Shown in pieces: positions 51,745 through 60,849 of a DNA stretch of 64,000 nt (position 1 is the stretch's first letter; each line of letters opens with the position of its first letter). Where the stretch lies: contig NZ_JAPCZG010000001.1 in the NCBI RefSeq assembly GCF_025938155.1, positions 414,025 through 478,024 on the forward strand, in the 5' to 3' direction. The notes under the pieces are model-generated. The model was not told the DNA's origin. It did no database searches and worked only from the letters and a program-made list of their open reading frames with translations. The position numbers and the translations under genes were made by a program. This stretch comes from Novosphingobium sp. KCTC 2891 (GTDB taxonomy: Bacteria > Pseudomonadota > Alphaproteobacteria > Sphingomonadales > Sphingomonadaceae).

Positions 51745-54537
51745 TCAGTTGAACTTGAACCGCACCCCCAGCGCGAACGTGCGCGCCAGCAACGTGGTGC
51801 CCAGATTGAACTGGTCGGCATTGCCGACGCTGTCGAAGTGGTAATAGTTCTGCTGCGTCGACTTGGTGAGGTTCACCGCGTCGAAGGTCACGCCCACGTT
51901 GTCGGTGACGTTCCAGGTGAGCTGGAGGTCGAGGCTCTTTTCAGGACGATACCACACGCCGATCGGGTTGGCGAAAAGCCGCGCCTCGTTGTTGTGCAGG
52001 AATTCCTTGCGCCAGATGTACGAAAGGCGCGCGTTGAACGGTCCCTTGTCGTAGGCGAGCGTGGCATTGTACGAAAGCTTGGACACGCCGAAGAACTGCG
52101 ACGACGATTGGCCGACGATGTTGCCCGCCGAGTCCGATTCCGGGATGTTCTGCTTGGAATCCAGGATCGTGACGCTGCCGGTGAAGCCCAGTCCGTCGAG
52201 CGGTCCCGGCAGGTAATGCGGGAAATAGGTCATGCCGATTTCCACGCCCTTCAGCACGCCGTTCGATGCGTTCACCGGGCGGGTGATGGCGAAGTAGTTC
52301 GTCGCGCCGGCAGTGATGCCGTTGTTCGGAATGTATTCGCGCACGGTCAGCGGCACCACCAGACCTTCGATTTCGCGGCGGAAGCCCGTCACGTAGATCG
52401 CGCTGTCGCGGTCGAAATACCATTCGAGCGCAAGGTCGAAGTTCTTGGAGTGGGTCGGCTTCAGATTGGCCGTGCCCGCGCTGCCAGAACCGTAACCCAC
52501 GTTGGTGAGGTCGCCGGTCAGGTTGTAGTTCGGGTTGATGTCGCCGAAGTTCGGGCGGCGCAGCGTTTCGCCATAGTTGAAGCGCAGGCGCAGCTTGTCG
52601 GTCAGCTCATAGCGCAGCGTGAAGCTGGGCAGGAAGCGCGACGATCCGTTCGAGCTGGCGGTCTGCGCGCCGCCGTTGAGGCGATCGTAGAAGCGGCTGT
52701 CCGTATCGACGTTGACGTGGCGCACGCCGGCTTCCAGCTTGAGCGGGCGGCCGAGCAGCGAAACTTCGGCGTCGGCCATGATATAGGCGGACATCGTCGT
52801 CTCGGTGATGTCGAACACGCGGTCGAGCGACAGCTGGTCCGAGGTCTTCAGGCCATAGTAGCCGCGCACGGTGTCGGCGTTGTCGTTGATCCAGTAACCG
52901 TTGGCGAGCACCCAGCTTGTCGGCACATCGGCGCGTCCGTCGAAGAAGCCGCTGTTGGTGAACAGCGCTTCGGACGGCAGCGTGGCAAGGCTGCGGCCAA
53001 GGCCGTTGGCGCTCTGCGTGCGGGTAAAGGTCGCGGCGGTGCGGCGATCGACGCGCAGGCCGGCCTTGATCTGGCGGATGAAGCCATCGTCCCAGGTGTA
53101 GTAGCCGTCGAGCGTGCCGGTGATGGCGTCGCCGGTGGCCTTGTCGGCATTGTCGTAGAACTGCGCGACGTTCCAGACCGAGGGATCGGCCAGCTTGCTG
53201 TCGTCATCGAAGTGGAACGAGGGAATGCCGCCGCCGGCATTGAAGTCGGTGACGATCTGGCCAGCCACGCGGTCGGTGCGCATCGCCTTGAACGTCGTCT
53301 GGTTGGTGCTCTTCTGGTAGGCAACGTCGGCGATGATCTTGCCGCGCGAGCCCAGGTCCCACTTGCCGTTCAGCGCATAGACGTAGCTGTCGGTGCGGCT
53401 GGTGCCGAAGTCGCCGCTGTTGAAGCCATAGACGTTGTCCACGGTGCGCGACTTGATGATGTTGGTGCCGTCATAGAGCGTGACCGGGCCGGGGTTGCCC
53501 CACCAGTCGACGAAGCTGAACTGAAGCGAGTTGAACGTCTGGCCGCGGAAGCCGGCATAGAACACTTCCGCGGTATAGACCGAGCTGCTGTTGGGTGCCC
53601 ACTGCAAGGCGACGTTGACCGAGGGACGCTCGCGCTTGCCATAGAGGTCCGAGCTGAACACCGCGTCGCGGCCGAGGTAGTAGGGCGTGTCGACGCCGTT
53701 GATGTTCAGCGTCGAGCCGGCAGCGGTGGGCAGACCATAGTTGAGGCCCGGCTGCCAGTTCACGTTGTCCGGACCGGGGAAGATGCGCTCCAGCTTCGAC
53801 AGGCCCGATCCCGTCGGCGGGGTCTCGGTGGCGAAGGGCACGAAAGCGCCTGCCGTGGTGCTCATGTTGCGGTACTTGGTGCGGCTGTAGCTGGCGTTCA
53901 CCAGCAGGCCCACGTCGCCGATGCCGGTTTCCCAGCGGTCGCTGACCAGCAGCGCCACGTTGGGGTTATAGCTGTCCGCCTGCTCGTTGTAGATGCCGCG
54001 CGCCAGGCCAGAGATGGTGAAGCCGTCGAAGTCGAACGGGCGGCGGGTCTCGACGTTGATCTGGCCGGCAAGGCCGGTTTCGATCTGGTCGGCCGAGCGG
54101 GTCTTGTAGACGTCGACGCTCTTGACGAGGTTGGCGGACACGTCCTGCAGCGCGAACGACTGGCCCGCGGCGGTGAAGATGTTGCGGCCGTTGAGCGTGG
54201 TCAGCGGATCGGACAGGCCGCGGATGGTGACCTGCCCGGCCTCGCCGCCGGCGCGATCGGTGATCTGGATGCCGGTCACGCGCTGGAGCGCTTCGACCAC
54301 GTTGTTGTCGGGCAGCTTGCCCACGTCCTCGGCGACGATCGAATCGACGATCTGCGTGGACGACTTGCGGACGTTCAGCGCGCCGACGATGGAGGCGCGC
54401 ACGCCGCTGACGACGATCTCCTCGCCCGCGTTGTCGGCCGGCGGGGTCGCATCGGCGGCGGCCTGCGCGTGGGCCGTCGTGGCCAGCGACAGCGCGAGAA
54501 TCGATGCGGAACTGAATGCGAATGGCTTGAGTGCCAT
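51745..54537 (-). CDS. TonB-dependent receptor of the arabinan locus
   Basis: A 930-residue outer-membrane receptor. After a signal peptide (ILALSLATTAHAQ) it has a TonB-box/plug region (GEEIVVSGVRASIVGALNVR, then GIQITDRAGGEAGQVTIRGL) and a large beta-barrel ending in phenylalanine-asparagine (LGVRFKFN). The IVGALN-type plug is the class typical of oligosaccharide uptake in sphingomonads and xanthomonads. Two tandem FadR-type sites lie 50-80 bases before the ATG. It probably takes up arabino-oligosaccharides (inference from neighbours). Confidence 0.92.
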   Translation of the reverse strand: MALKPFAFSSASILALSLATTAHAQAAADATPPADNAGEEIVVSGVRASIVGALNVRKSSTQIVDSIVAEDVGKLPDNNVVEALQRVTGIQITDRAGGEAGQVTIRGLSDPLTTLNGRNIFTAAGQSFALQDVSANLVKSVDVYKTRSADQIETGLAGQINVETRRPFDFDGFTISGLARGIYNEQADSYNPNVALLVSDRWETGIGDVGLLVNASYSRTKYRNMSTTAGAFVPFATETPPTGSGLSKLERIFPGPDNVNWQPGLNYGLPTAAGSTLNINGVDTPYYLGRDAVFSSDLYGKRERPSVNVALQWAPNSSSVYTAEVFYAGFRGQTFNSLQFSFVDWWGNPGPVTLYDGTNIIKSRTVDNVYGFNSGDFGTSRTDSYVYALNGKWDLGSRGKIIADVAYQKSTNQTTFKAMRTDRVAGQIVTDFNAGGGIPSFHFDDDSKLADPSVWNVAQFYDNADKATGDAITGTLDGYYTWDDGFIRQIKAGLRVDRRTAATFTRTQSANGLGRSLATLPSEALFTNSGFFDGRADVPTSWVLANGYWINDNADTVRGYYGLKTSDQLSLDRVFDITETTMSAYIMADAEVSLLGRPLKLEAGVRHVNVDTDSRFYDRLNGGAQTASSNGSSRFLPSFTLRYELTDKLRLRFNYGETLRRPNFGDINPNYNLTGDLTNVGYGSGSAGTANLKPTHSKNFDLALEWYFDRDSAIYVTGFRREIEGLVVPLTVREYIPNNGITAGATNYFAITRPVNASNGVLKGVEIGMTYFPHYLPGPLDGLGFTGSVTILDSKQNIPESDSAGNIVGQSSSQFFGVSKLSYNATLAYDKGPFNARLSYIWRKEFLHNNEARLFANPIGVWYRPEKSLDLQLTWNVTDNVGVTFDAVNLTKSTQQNYYHFDSVGNADQFNLGTTLLARTFALGVRFKFN

Positions 54538-54587
54538 GGATCTACCCTCCCTGAAAACAGGGGCTGGCCGGTTACCATGCCCCAGAT

Positions 54588-54615
54588 TTGTCGGACTAAT
54601 TATTTGTCGGACTTA
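54588..54615. promoter_or_regulatory. Two tandem GntR/FadR-type operators upstream of the receptor gene
   Basis: TTGTCGGACTAA (54588-54599) and TTGTCGGACTTA (54604-54615) are direct repeats 16 bases apart. Each fits the FadR-subfamily consensus TNGTNNNACNA. A related site lies before the aldehyde dehydrogenase gene, next to the GntR/FadR gene at 62500, the likely binder. Confidence 0.65.
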
Positions 54616-54735
54616 TCCGTGGCAAGAGGAAATTTTATCGCCGCCATCACGTGATTTCTGACAGCGATGTCAAGCAAGGTTTGCCGCGCGCTGCGCCAGC
54701 ATCGCGCCTGCATACCTACGCAAATGTCAGAGTAA

Positions 54736-56157
54736 TTAGGTCGTCCGCCACCGCGTGGCAGCGTTTGTCGGCGCGAGAATCGGCACCGCTCCGGCCGTCA
54801 GCGCGCGGCCCGGCACGGCGACCGAGTCGAAGCGGACCGTGCCGTCCGGCAGCGTGCGGCGCAGGAAGCGCTGCGCGGGTGCAGCCGCATCGGCAGGCGC
54901 CAGCGAAACGGCGCCATCCGCGCTCGCGGCAATCCGGTGGGCGGGCATCATGATCGGTGCCAGCGCCACCTCGTCGGTGTGCGCGCTGCCCTCCAGAATG
55001 CGGAATTGCGTGGCCGGAAGCGGGGCGGAGCCGACCAGCAGCCGCGTGCCTTCACGCGCGAGGAACCCCCCGCCACCCACCGGCGCAAGCCGTTCGGGCA
55101 GCACGCCGTTGCCCACCGGCACACCGAAGTCCGGCGATCCGTCGGCGTTGTAGTAAAGCCGCTGTACGCGCGTGTGGCGGTTCGGATCGAACAGCGGATC
55201 GCCCTCGATCTTCTCGTAGTCCCGTCCGTGATAGACCAGCACGTCGCGGCCCTGTTCGTCCACGGTGAAGCTGTTGTGCCCCGGCCCGTAGACGCCCGTC
55301 TCGCGGCAGGTGGTGAACACCGGCGTGGGCGATTTGGTCCATGCGCGCGCGTCCATGATGTCCGCATCGTCGGGCACGGTCAGCAGGCCCAGGCAATAGC
55401 GGGCGTCGGTCGCCGCCGCCGAATAGCTCATGAACAGGCGCCCGTTGCGGGCCAGCACCGCCGGCGCTTCGTTCACCTTGAAGCCCGGGATCTCCCAGTC
55501 GAGCGTCGGGATGCTCAGCCGCGTTGCCTTGGCCGCCAGCGTCAGCGGGCTGGCCAGCGGCGCGATGTAGAGATTGGAGTTGGTCTCGATCCCCGGCTCG
55601 CGCTGGGCCCAGGCGAAATAGCGGGTGCCGCGATGGACGAAGCTGGTGGAATCGAGGCAGAAGCTGTCCCACGGCGCCTGAAACTGGCCCAGCACCGACC
55701 AGTTGCCGGTCATCGGGTCTGCGCCGTCGCAGACCACGGCATACGTGCGGATGCGGAACACGTCCTCGCCGCCGCCGCTGGGGCCGGCGGCGAAATACAT
55801 GATCCAGCGCCCATCGATCAGGTGCAACTCCGGCGCCCAGAGAAAGCCCGACATCGGCCCGCTTGCCTGATGGCGCCACAGCACGCGTTCCTCGGCGGTG
55901 GAAAGGCCGGCCAGCGTCTTCGCGCGGCGCAGCACCAGCCGGTCGTATTCCGGGACCGAGCCGGTCAAGTAGTAGAAGCCGTCCTCGTGCCGGAACACCT
56001 GCGCATCGGCGCGCTGGCGCACCAGAGGGTTGACCGGGCCAGGCTGACCGGCGGGATGGGCTGGCACTGCGGGCAGGCTGCCACCCATGCGGGTGCAGGC
56101 CATCGGCAGCAGCGCGGTGCCCGCCACGAAGGCGCGGCGCGAGAGCGAAAAGGTCAT
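54736..56157 (-). CDS. GH43 family exported alpha-L-arabinofuranosidase-like enzyme
   Basis: A 473-residue five-bladed beta-propeller glycosidase. The GH43 residues are visible: Asp51 (RADAQV, general base), Asp169 (CLDSTSF) and Glu230 (KVNEAPAV, acid). The N-terminus SRRAFVAGTALLPMAC has a twin-arginine signal joined to a lipobox (Cys21), so it is probably a Tat-exported lipoprotein. The C-terminal ~130 residues look like an AbfB/ricin-type sugar-binding domain. I start at 56157 because AAGGAGAGG is better spaced to it than to ATG 56163. Likely exo-acting on arabinan. Confidence 0.87.
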   Translation of the reverse strand: MTFSLSRRAFVAGTALLPMACTRMGGSLPAVPAHPAGQPGPVNPLVRQRADAQVFRHEDGFYYLTGSVPEYDRLVLRRAKTLAGLSTAEERVLWRHQASGPMSGFLWAPELHLIDGRWIMYFAAGPSGGGEDVFRIRTYAVVCDGADPMTGNWSVLGQFQAPWDSFCLDSTSFVHRGTRYFAWAQREPGIETNSNLYIAPLASPLTLAAKATRLSIPTLDWEIPGFKVNEAPAVLARNGRLFMSYSAAATDARYCLGLLTVPDDADIMDARAWTKSPTPVFTTCRETGVYGPGHNSFTVDEQGRDVLVYHGRDYEKIEGDPLFDPNRHTRVQRLYYNADGSPDFGVPVGNGVLPERLAPVGGGGFLAREGTRLLVGSAPLPATQFRILEGSAHTDEVALAPIMMPAHRIAASADGAVSLAPADAAAPAQRFLRRTLPDGTVRFDSVAVPGRALTAGAVPILAPTNAATRWRTT

Positions 56158-56247
56158 GGGCATCCTCTCCTTATGGTCCTTCGGTGCCGTGCGCGGCACC
56201 GGGAAATAGGGCGTCCCCGTCATGCAACCGGGACGCCAGCGGGTGGA

Positions 56248-57279
56248 TCAGGTTTCGGGAACCGGCCAGCCGTCCGCGCCCCAGCGGATCGGTGCGATGC
56301 GCAGCACGGGCGCGCCGTTCGCCTGCCGGTCATAGGCGTGATAGACAACGTAAGTTGTGCCGTCCCTGTCGGTGAACGCGCCGGCGTGGCCGGGTCCGCG
56401 ATAGCGCTGCTGTTCCTGAAGGTCGGCGCGCAGGAAAATGGTGCCGCCGCCCCGCATCATCTCGCTGCCGTCCTTGCCGCGATACGGCCCGGTGATCGCC
56501 TTCGCGCGCGCCACCACCGTGTAATAGGTGCTGTTCACGCCCTTGCAGCAATAGTCGTAGGAGGCGAGCAGGTAATACCAGCCGCCGTGCGGGATGATGA
56601 ACGGCGCCTCGATCGGCGCGGGGCCGCCGGCCGGGGCAGGGCGGCGCGCAATGGAAAGGGGCTTGGCGCCCGGCATGGGCTTGCCTGTCTTCGGATCGAG
56701 CGCGAACAGCTTGATCCCGCTCCAGAAGCTGCCCAGCGCCAGCCACTGCCGACCTTGCGCGTCGGTCACGAAGTTCGGATCGATGGCGTTGAAATCGTCC
56801 TGCGGCGTGGACATCACCACCAGCCCGTGGTCGGTCCAGCGATAGCCCGGCGCCTTGGGGTCGAGTGTCGGGCTGGTGGCAAGGCCGATGGCCGAGCGGT
56901 TCGATCCGAAGGTCGAGACCGAGTAATACAGCCGGTATTCGCCGTTCACATGGGAGATGTCGGGCGCCCAGATACCCTCGGTGCCGGGCACTGCCTGCTT
57001 TGCCCACGCGGGGATTTCCGCGAACACCGATCCCGCGTCGGTCCAGCGCTTCAGGTCGCGCGACATCTTCACGCCGATGTAGCGGCCCACCGTGCTGAAC
57101 ACGTAATAGGTATCCCCCTCACGCGCGATCACCGGATCGTGCACGGCAAGATCGCCGCTGAGCTGCGCGTTGAGCGTGGACGCCTCGGTCGCGCCGGCCG
57201 GGACGGCAAGCGCGGCGATCGCCAGCGCTCCCGCCCGCAAGGCCTGCCGTGCCGAGGAAATCAGCGCCGCGCGGATCAT
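56248..57279 (-). CDS. GH43 arabinan endo-1,5-alpha-L-arabinosidase-like enzyme
   Basis: A 343-residue exported GH43 with signal peptide (ALAIAALAVPAGA). Catalytic residues are Asp48 (VHDPVIAR), Asp167 (NAIDPNF) and Glu224 (IEAPFII), with GTEGIWAPDISHVNGEYRLY and HAGAFTDRDGTTYVVYHAYD characteristic of arabinanases. It cuts the alpha-1,5-arabinan backbone, supplying the GH51 enzyme. The gene overlaps the upstream GH51 gene by ATGA. Confidence 0.9.
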   Translation of the reverse strand: MIRAALISSARQALRAGALAIAALAVPAGATEASTLNAQLSGDLAVHDPVIAREGDTYYVFSTVGRYIGVKMSRDLKRWTDAGSVFAEIPAWAKQAVPGTEGIWAPDISHVNGEYRLYYSVSTFGSNRSAIGLATSPTLDPKAPGYRWTDHGLVVMSTPQDDFNAIDPNFVTDAQGRQWLALGSFWSGIKLFALDPKTGKPMPGAKPLSIARRPAPAGGPAPIEAPFIIPHGGWYYLLASYDYCCKGVNSTYYTVVARAKAITGPYRGKDGSEMMRGGGTIFLRADLQEQQRYRGPGHAGAFTDRDGTTYVVYHAYDRQANGAPVLRIAPIRWGADGWPVPET

Positions 57280-58844
57280 TGCAGCGTCAGCACCGCGACC
57301 GACTTGGCCGGCAGTGTCACTGTCAGCGTATCCCCGCTCACCGTGGCACCGAAGAAGGGCACCGGCTTCACCACATCGGGCGCGTCGAATGTGTTGTGCG
57401 AATTGATCGCCGGGGCGGTCAGCACACGTCCGGAAACGCCGTTGGCAGCAAGCCCCGCCAGCTTCACGGTCACCGTGTTCGGCTGGTTCGGATCGAGGTT
57501 CGACAGCGCGACATGAACCTTGCCGTCCTTGGCCCGCACCGCAGATCCGCTTACCGCCGGCATGGTGAACTGGTCCTTGGCATACCACGGCGTGTCGAGC
57601 TCGATGGGCAGCACGGTTCCGTCCTGCCACGGCTTGTACATCTCGAAGACGTGATAGGTGGGGGTGAGGACCATCTTCTTGCCCTCGGTCAGGATCATCG
57701 CCTGAAGCACGTTCACCATCTGCGCGATCGCGCTCATCCGCACGCGGTCGGCGTGGCGCGCGAAGATGTCGAGGTGGATCGAGGCGATCAGCGCGTCGCG
57801 CAGGGTGTTCTGCTGGCGCAGGAAGCCCGGATGCGTGCCGGGGTCCTGCGCATACCACGCGCCCCATTCGTCGACCGCCAGGAAGACGCGCTTCTTCGGG
57901 TCATACTTGTCCATGATCGCGGTGTGCTTGGCGATCAGGTCTTCCATGTGCCGCGCGCCGGCCAGCGCATCGGCCCAGCCACGTTCGTCGAAATCGACGG
58001 CCGGCGCGCGGGGGGGCCAGCCGCCCGCGGGATGGACGTAGTAATGCAGAGAAACGCCGTCGAGCATATCGCCCGCCACGCGCATCATCGTGTCGGTCCA
58101 CGCGTAGTCATCAACGTTCGCCCCGGCGGCGATCTTCATGATCCGCGTGCCCGCGGGTGCCTTCACGAACGTGGCATAGCGGCGCGTCACGTCGGCCGCA
58201 TATTCGGGCCGCATATTACCGCCGCAGCCCCACAGTTCGTTGCCCACGCCGAAATAGGGCACCGCCCACGGCGCCTTGTGGCCGTTCCTGGCGCGCAGGT
58301 CGGCAAGGCTGCCGGCGGGCGCGGTCATGTATTCCACCCACTCCGCCATTTCCTGCGGCGTGCCGTTGCCCACGTTGCCTGCGATATAGGCTTCGGCGCC
58401 CACCTGCCGCAGAAGTTCGAAGAATTCGTGCGTGCCCACGGCGTTCGGCTCGGTCACGCCGCCCCAATGGGTGTTGACCTTGACCGGGCGCTGCGCCTTC
58501 GGCCCGATGCCCTCGCGCCAGTGGTATTCATCGGCAAAGCAGCCGCCGGGCCAGCGGATCACCGGCACCGACAGGTTCTTCAGCGCCGCGATCACATCGT
58601 TGCGAAAGCCGTTGGTCTGCGGGATCGACTTGTCGCCCGCCACCCACAGCCCGCCATAGATGCCGTTGCCCAGGTGTTCGGCGAACTGGGTGAAGATGCG
58701 CTTGTCATAGACCGGCCCCGGCGTATCGGCGTGGAGCGTGGCCGTGGTCGGCTTGCCGGCGGTATCCGCGTGGGTCGGGCCTGCGAGTGCGGTGGCGGCC
58801 AGCAGCAGCGCGGCGGCGGCGCGGCGAAGGGTCTTTGTCATCAT
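57276..58844 (-). CDS. GH51 alpha-L-arabinofuranosidase
   Basis: A 522-residue enzyme with a signal peptide (AAAALLLAATALAGPTHA). The acid/base Glu203 is in GVGNELWGCGG and the nucleophile Glu326 in LAVDEWGAW; IRWPGGCFADEYHWREGIG marks the family. Releases terminal arabinofuranose from arabinan or arabinoxylan. Many GH51 enzymes are cytoplasmic; this one is exported, in keeping with periplasmic breakdown after TonB uptake. ATGs at 58844 and 58841 are both possible. Confidence 0.93.
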   Translation of the reverse strand: MMTKTLRRAAAALLLAATALAGPTHADTAGKPTTATLHADTPGPVYDKRIFTQFAEHLGNGIYGGLWVAGDKSIPQTNGFRNDVIAALKNLSVPVIRWPGGCFADEYHWREGIGPKAQRPVKVNTHWGGVTEPNAVGTHEFFELLRQVGAEAYIAGNVGNGTPQEMAEWVEYMTAPAGSLADLRARNGHKAPWAVPYFGVGNELWGCGGNMRPEYAADVTRRYATFVKAPAGTRIMKIAAGANVDDYAWTDTMMRVAGDMLDGVSLHYYVHPAGGWPPRAPAVDFDERGWADALAGARHMEDLIAKHTAIMDKYDPKKRVFLAVDEWGAWYAQDPGTHPGFLRQQNTLRDALIASIHLDIFARHADRVRMSAIAQMVNVLQAMILTEGKKMVLTPTYHVFEMYKPWQDGTVLPIELDTPWYAKDQFTMPAVSGSAVRAKDGKVHVALSNLDPNQPNTVTVKLAGLAANGVSGRVLTAPAINSHNTFDAPDVVKPVPFFGATVSGDTLTVTLPAKSVAVLTLQ

Positions 58845-58865
58845 GTCCTCTCCCCGAGGAAATTG

Positions 58866-59792
58866 TCAGTCCAGGAACGCGTCGACCGTCTGGCGCTTGC
58901 CGCGCAGGAAGGCGTCGGCGACGAGGCGCAGCGGGTCGATGTCGACATCGCTGCGGCCGCCGCGGATCAGCGTGGCGAAGCGGGCGTAAAGCCCCGGATA
59001 TTCGTGGTCCTCGGCGTGCTCCGTGCCGCTGGGCAGCGAGAGCACCGCCCCGCCGTTCGACAGCTTGAGCGTGCCGGCGTCGGTTTCCACCACGATGTCC
59101 CAGCTTTGCGGGCCGGTCTGCCGCCAGTCGAGATCCATGTGGATCTGCGCGCCGCCGGTATCGCAGAAATGCAGGTCGGCGGCGATCGGTGCCGCGCGGT
59201 TGGCCGGGATTTCCAGCGTCGCGGTCTTGAGGAAGAACGGACGCGGCAGGATGTGGGTGACGATGGACAGCGCATTGATGCCCGGATCGAACACGCCCAG
59301 GCCGCCCGGCTCCCAGATCCACGCCTGCCCCGGATGCCAGACGCGCACGTCTTCGCGCCAGGTGATCTCGACGCTTTCGATCCTGCGTTCGGCCAGCCAT
59401 GCGCGGGCCGGCGCAACACCGGCGGCGAAGCGCGAATGCCATGCCGCGAACAGCGAGGCGCCGACCTTGTCCGCGCGGGCCTGAAGCGCGGCGACTTCGG
59501 CCAGCGTCGCGCCCGGCGGCTTTTCGAGGAACACGTGGATGCCGCGCTTCAGCGCCATCGCCGCCAGGTCATAGCGGACCTGCGGCGGGGTGCAGAGCGC
59601 CACGGCATCGACCGCGGGGCCTTCTTCCAGAAGCTGGGCCAGGCTTTCGAGATGCGGCACGCCGGGCACGCCCGGATCGTGCGGGCTGACCGTGGCCGCC
59701 AGGCTGAAGGTCTGGTTGCCGGCGATGGCGGGCAGGTGCTGGTCGCGGGCGATCTTGCCCACGCCCACCACGGCGATGCGGACGGGATCCAT
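58866..59792 (-). CDS. L-arabinose/D-galactose 1-dehydrogenase (Gfo/Idh/MocA family)
   Basis: A 308-residue oxidoreductase with an N-terminal Rossmann fold (RIAVVGVGKIARDQHLPAI) and the EKPPGATLAE motif of the Gfo/Idh/MocA group. It closely resembles the NAD(P)-dependent L-arabinose 1-dehydrogenase of Azospirillum, which makes L-arabinono-1,4-lactone, the first step of the non-phosphorylative arabinose pathway. It ends 22 bases before the GH51 start and follows the AraD1 gene by 5 bases. Confidence 0.9.
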   Translation of the reverse strand: MDPVRIAVVGVGKIARDQHLPAIAGNQTFSLAATVSPHDPGVPGVPHLESLAQLLEEGPAVDAVALCTPPQVRYDLAAMALKRGIHVFLEKPPGATLAEVAALQARADKVGASLFAAWHSRFAAGVAPARAWLAERRIESVEITWREDVRVWHPGQAWIWEPGGLGVFDPGINALSIVTHILPRPFFLKTATLEIPANRAAPIAADLHFCDTGGAQIHMDLDWRQTGPQSWDIVVETDAGTLKLSNGGAVLSLPSGTEHAEDHEYPGLYARFATLIRGGRSDVDIDPLRLVADAFLRGKRQTVDAFLD

Positions 59793-59797
59793 CGCGA

Positions 59798-60790
59798 TTA
59801 CAACACCTTGACCGCGACCGGTGCCGGCGCAGCGCGCGTCAGCCGGTTGCGCAGCGGCAACGTGAAGGGCGCGGCCTCGATCTCGAACGTGTCGCCTTCC
59901 TGCGTGCGCACGCCGTCCGCGAATGAAAGCGTGGCGGTGCCGAAGAAGTGGACGTGCACGTCACCGGGACGACGGAACAGGTCGTACTTGAAGTGGTGGT
60001 GCTCCAGGTTGGCCAGGGAGTGGCTCATGTTGTCCTCGCCCGAGAGGAAAGGCTTTTCCCACAACACCTTGCCGTCGCGCACGATGCGGCTCGCGCCGCA
60101 CACGTCGGCCGGGGTCTCGTCGATCAGCAGTTCGGGGCCGAGGGCTGCCTGACGCAGCTTGGAATGGGCCAGCCACAGGTAGTTGTGGCGCTCGGTCACG
60201 TGGTCGGAAAACTCGTTGGCGAGCGCGAAGCCCAGCCGGAACGGGGTGCCGTCGGGGCCGATCAGGTAGATCCCGGCCAGTTCCGGTTCCTCGCCGCCGT
60301 CCTGTGCGAAAGCGGGCATTTCCAGCGGATCGGCGGGGCCGACGAGCTGCGAGCCGTCGCCCTTGTAGAACCATTCGGGCTGCTGGCCGACTTCGCCCGC
60401 AGCCGGCTTGCCGTCCGCCAGACCTTCGAGGAACATCCGCATGGAATCGGTCTGGTGCTCGGATGCGGCCGCGTCGCGGTGCATCTTGTCGCGCCCTTCG
60501 GCCGAGCCGAGGTGGGTGAGGCCGGTGCCCGTCATCAGCAGGTGCGCCGGGTCTTCATGGTCGATCGGGGCGATGAAGTTGCCGGCGGCAAGTTCCTGTT
60601 CCAGATCGATTTCCGGACCCCTGGGGCAGGCCCGGGCAGCGGCGGCGAGGGTGATGCCGGCATCGATGGCACGCTGCGCGAGCGCGCGTACCTGAACGAC
60701 ACCTAGCAGCACATGGGCGGAACCTTGGTCGGCCAGAACGACCGAGCGCGCGCCATCGGGCGCACGATGCTGAAGCAGGCGAAGGGCCAT
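59798..60790 (-). CDS. AraD1/GguC-family protein (probable 2-keto-3-deoxy-L-arabinonate dehydratase)
   Basis: A 330-residue protein of the fumarylacetoacetate-hydrolase-like superfamily in its GguC/AraD1 form, with LLMTGTGLTHLGSAEGRDKM, GFALANEFSDHVTERHNYLW and FFGTATLSFADGV. Related FAH-fold enzymes convert 2-keto-3-deoxypentonates to 2-oxoglutarate semialdehyde. Placement between arabinose dehydrogenase and semialdehyde dehydrogenase genes fits that step; it is not proven for this family member. Confidence 0.85.
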   Translation of the reverse strand: MALRLLQHRAPDGARSVVLADQGSAHVLLGVVQVRALAQRAIDAGITLAAAARACPRGPEIDLEQELAAGNFIAPIDHEDPAHLLMTGTGLTHLGSAEGRDKMHRDAAASEHQTDSMRMFLEGLADGKPAAGEVGQQPEWFYKGDGSQLVGPADPLEMPAFAQDGGEEPELAGIYLIGPDGTPFRLGFALANEFSDHVTERHNYLWLAHSKLRQAALGPELLIDETPADVCGASRIVRDGKVLWEKPFLSGEDNMSHSLANLEHHHFKYDLFRRPGDVHVHFFGTATLSFADGVRTQEGDTFEIEAAPFTLPLRNRLTRAAPAPVAVKVL

Positions 60791-60849
60791 CGTCAAACTC
60801 TCCCTGTCGCGGCGCGCTTGCGGTGCGCGCCGCGTAACTTGCAATGCGA

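Noticed and set aside
51583..54654. Long open frame on the plus strand opposite the TonB receptor gene
   Set aside because: It is antisense to a complete receptor with clear plug and barrel motifs; high GC content keeps the opposite strand free of stops. Its translation has no recognisable domain.
57249..60152. Long plus-strand frame opposite the GH51, dehydrogenase and AraD1 genes
   Set aside because: It crosses several genes that have clear catalytic motifs on the minus strand; the translation is Arg/His/Gly-rich noise typical of GC-rich antisense frames.
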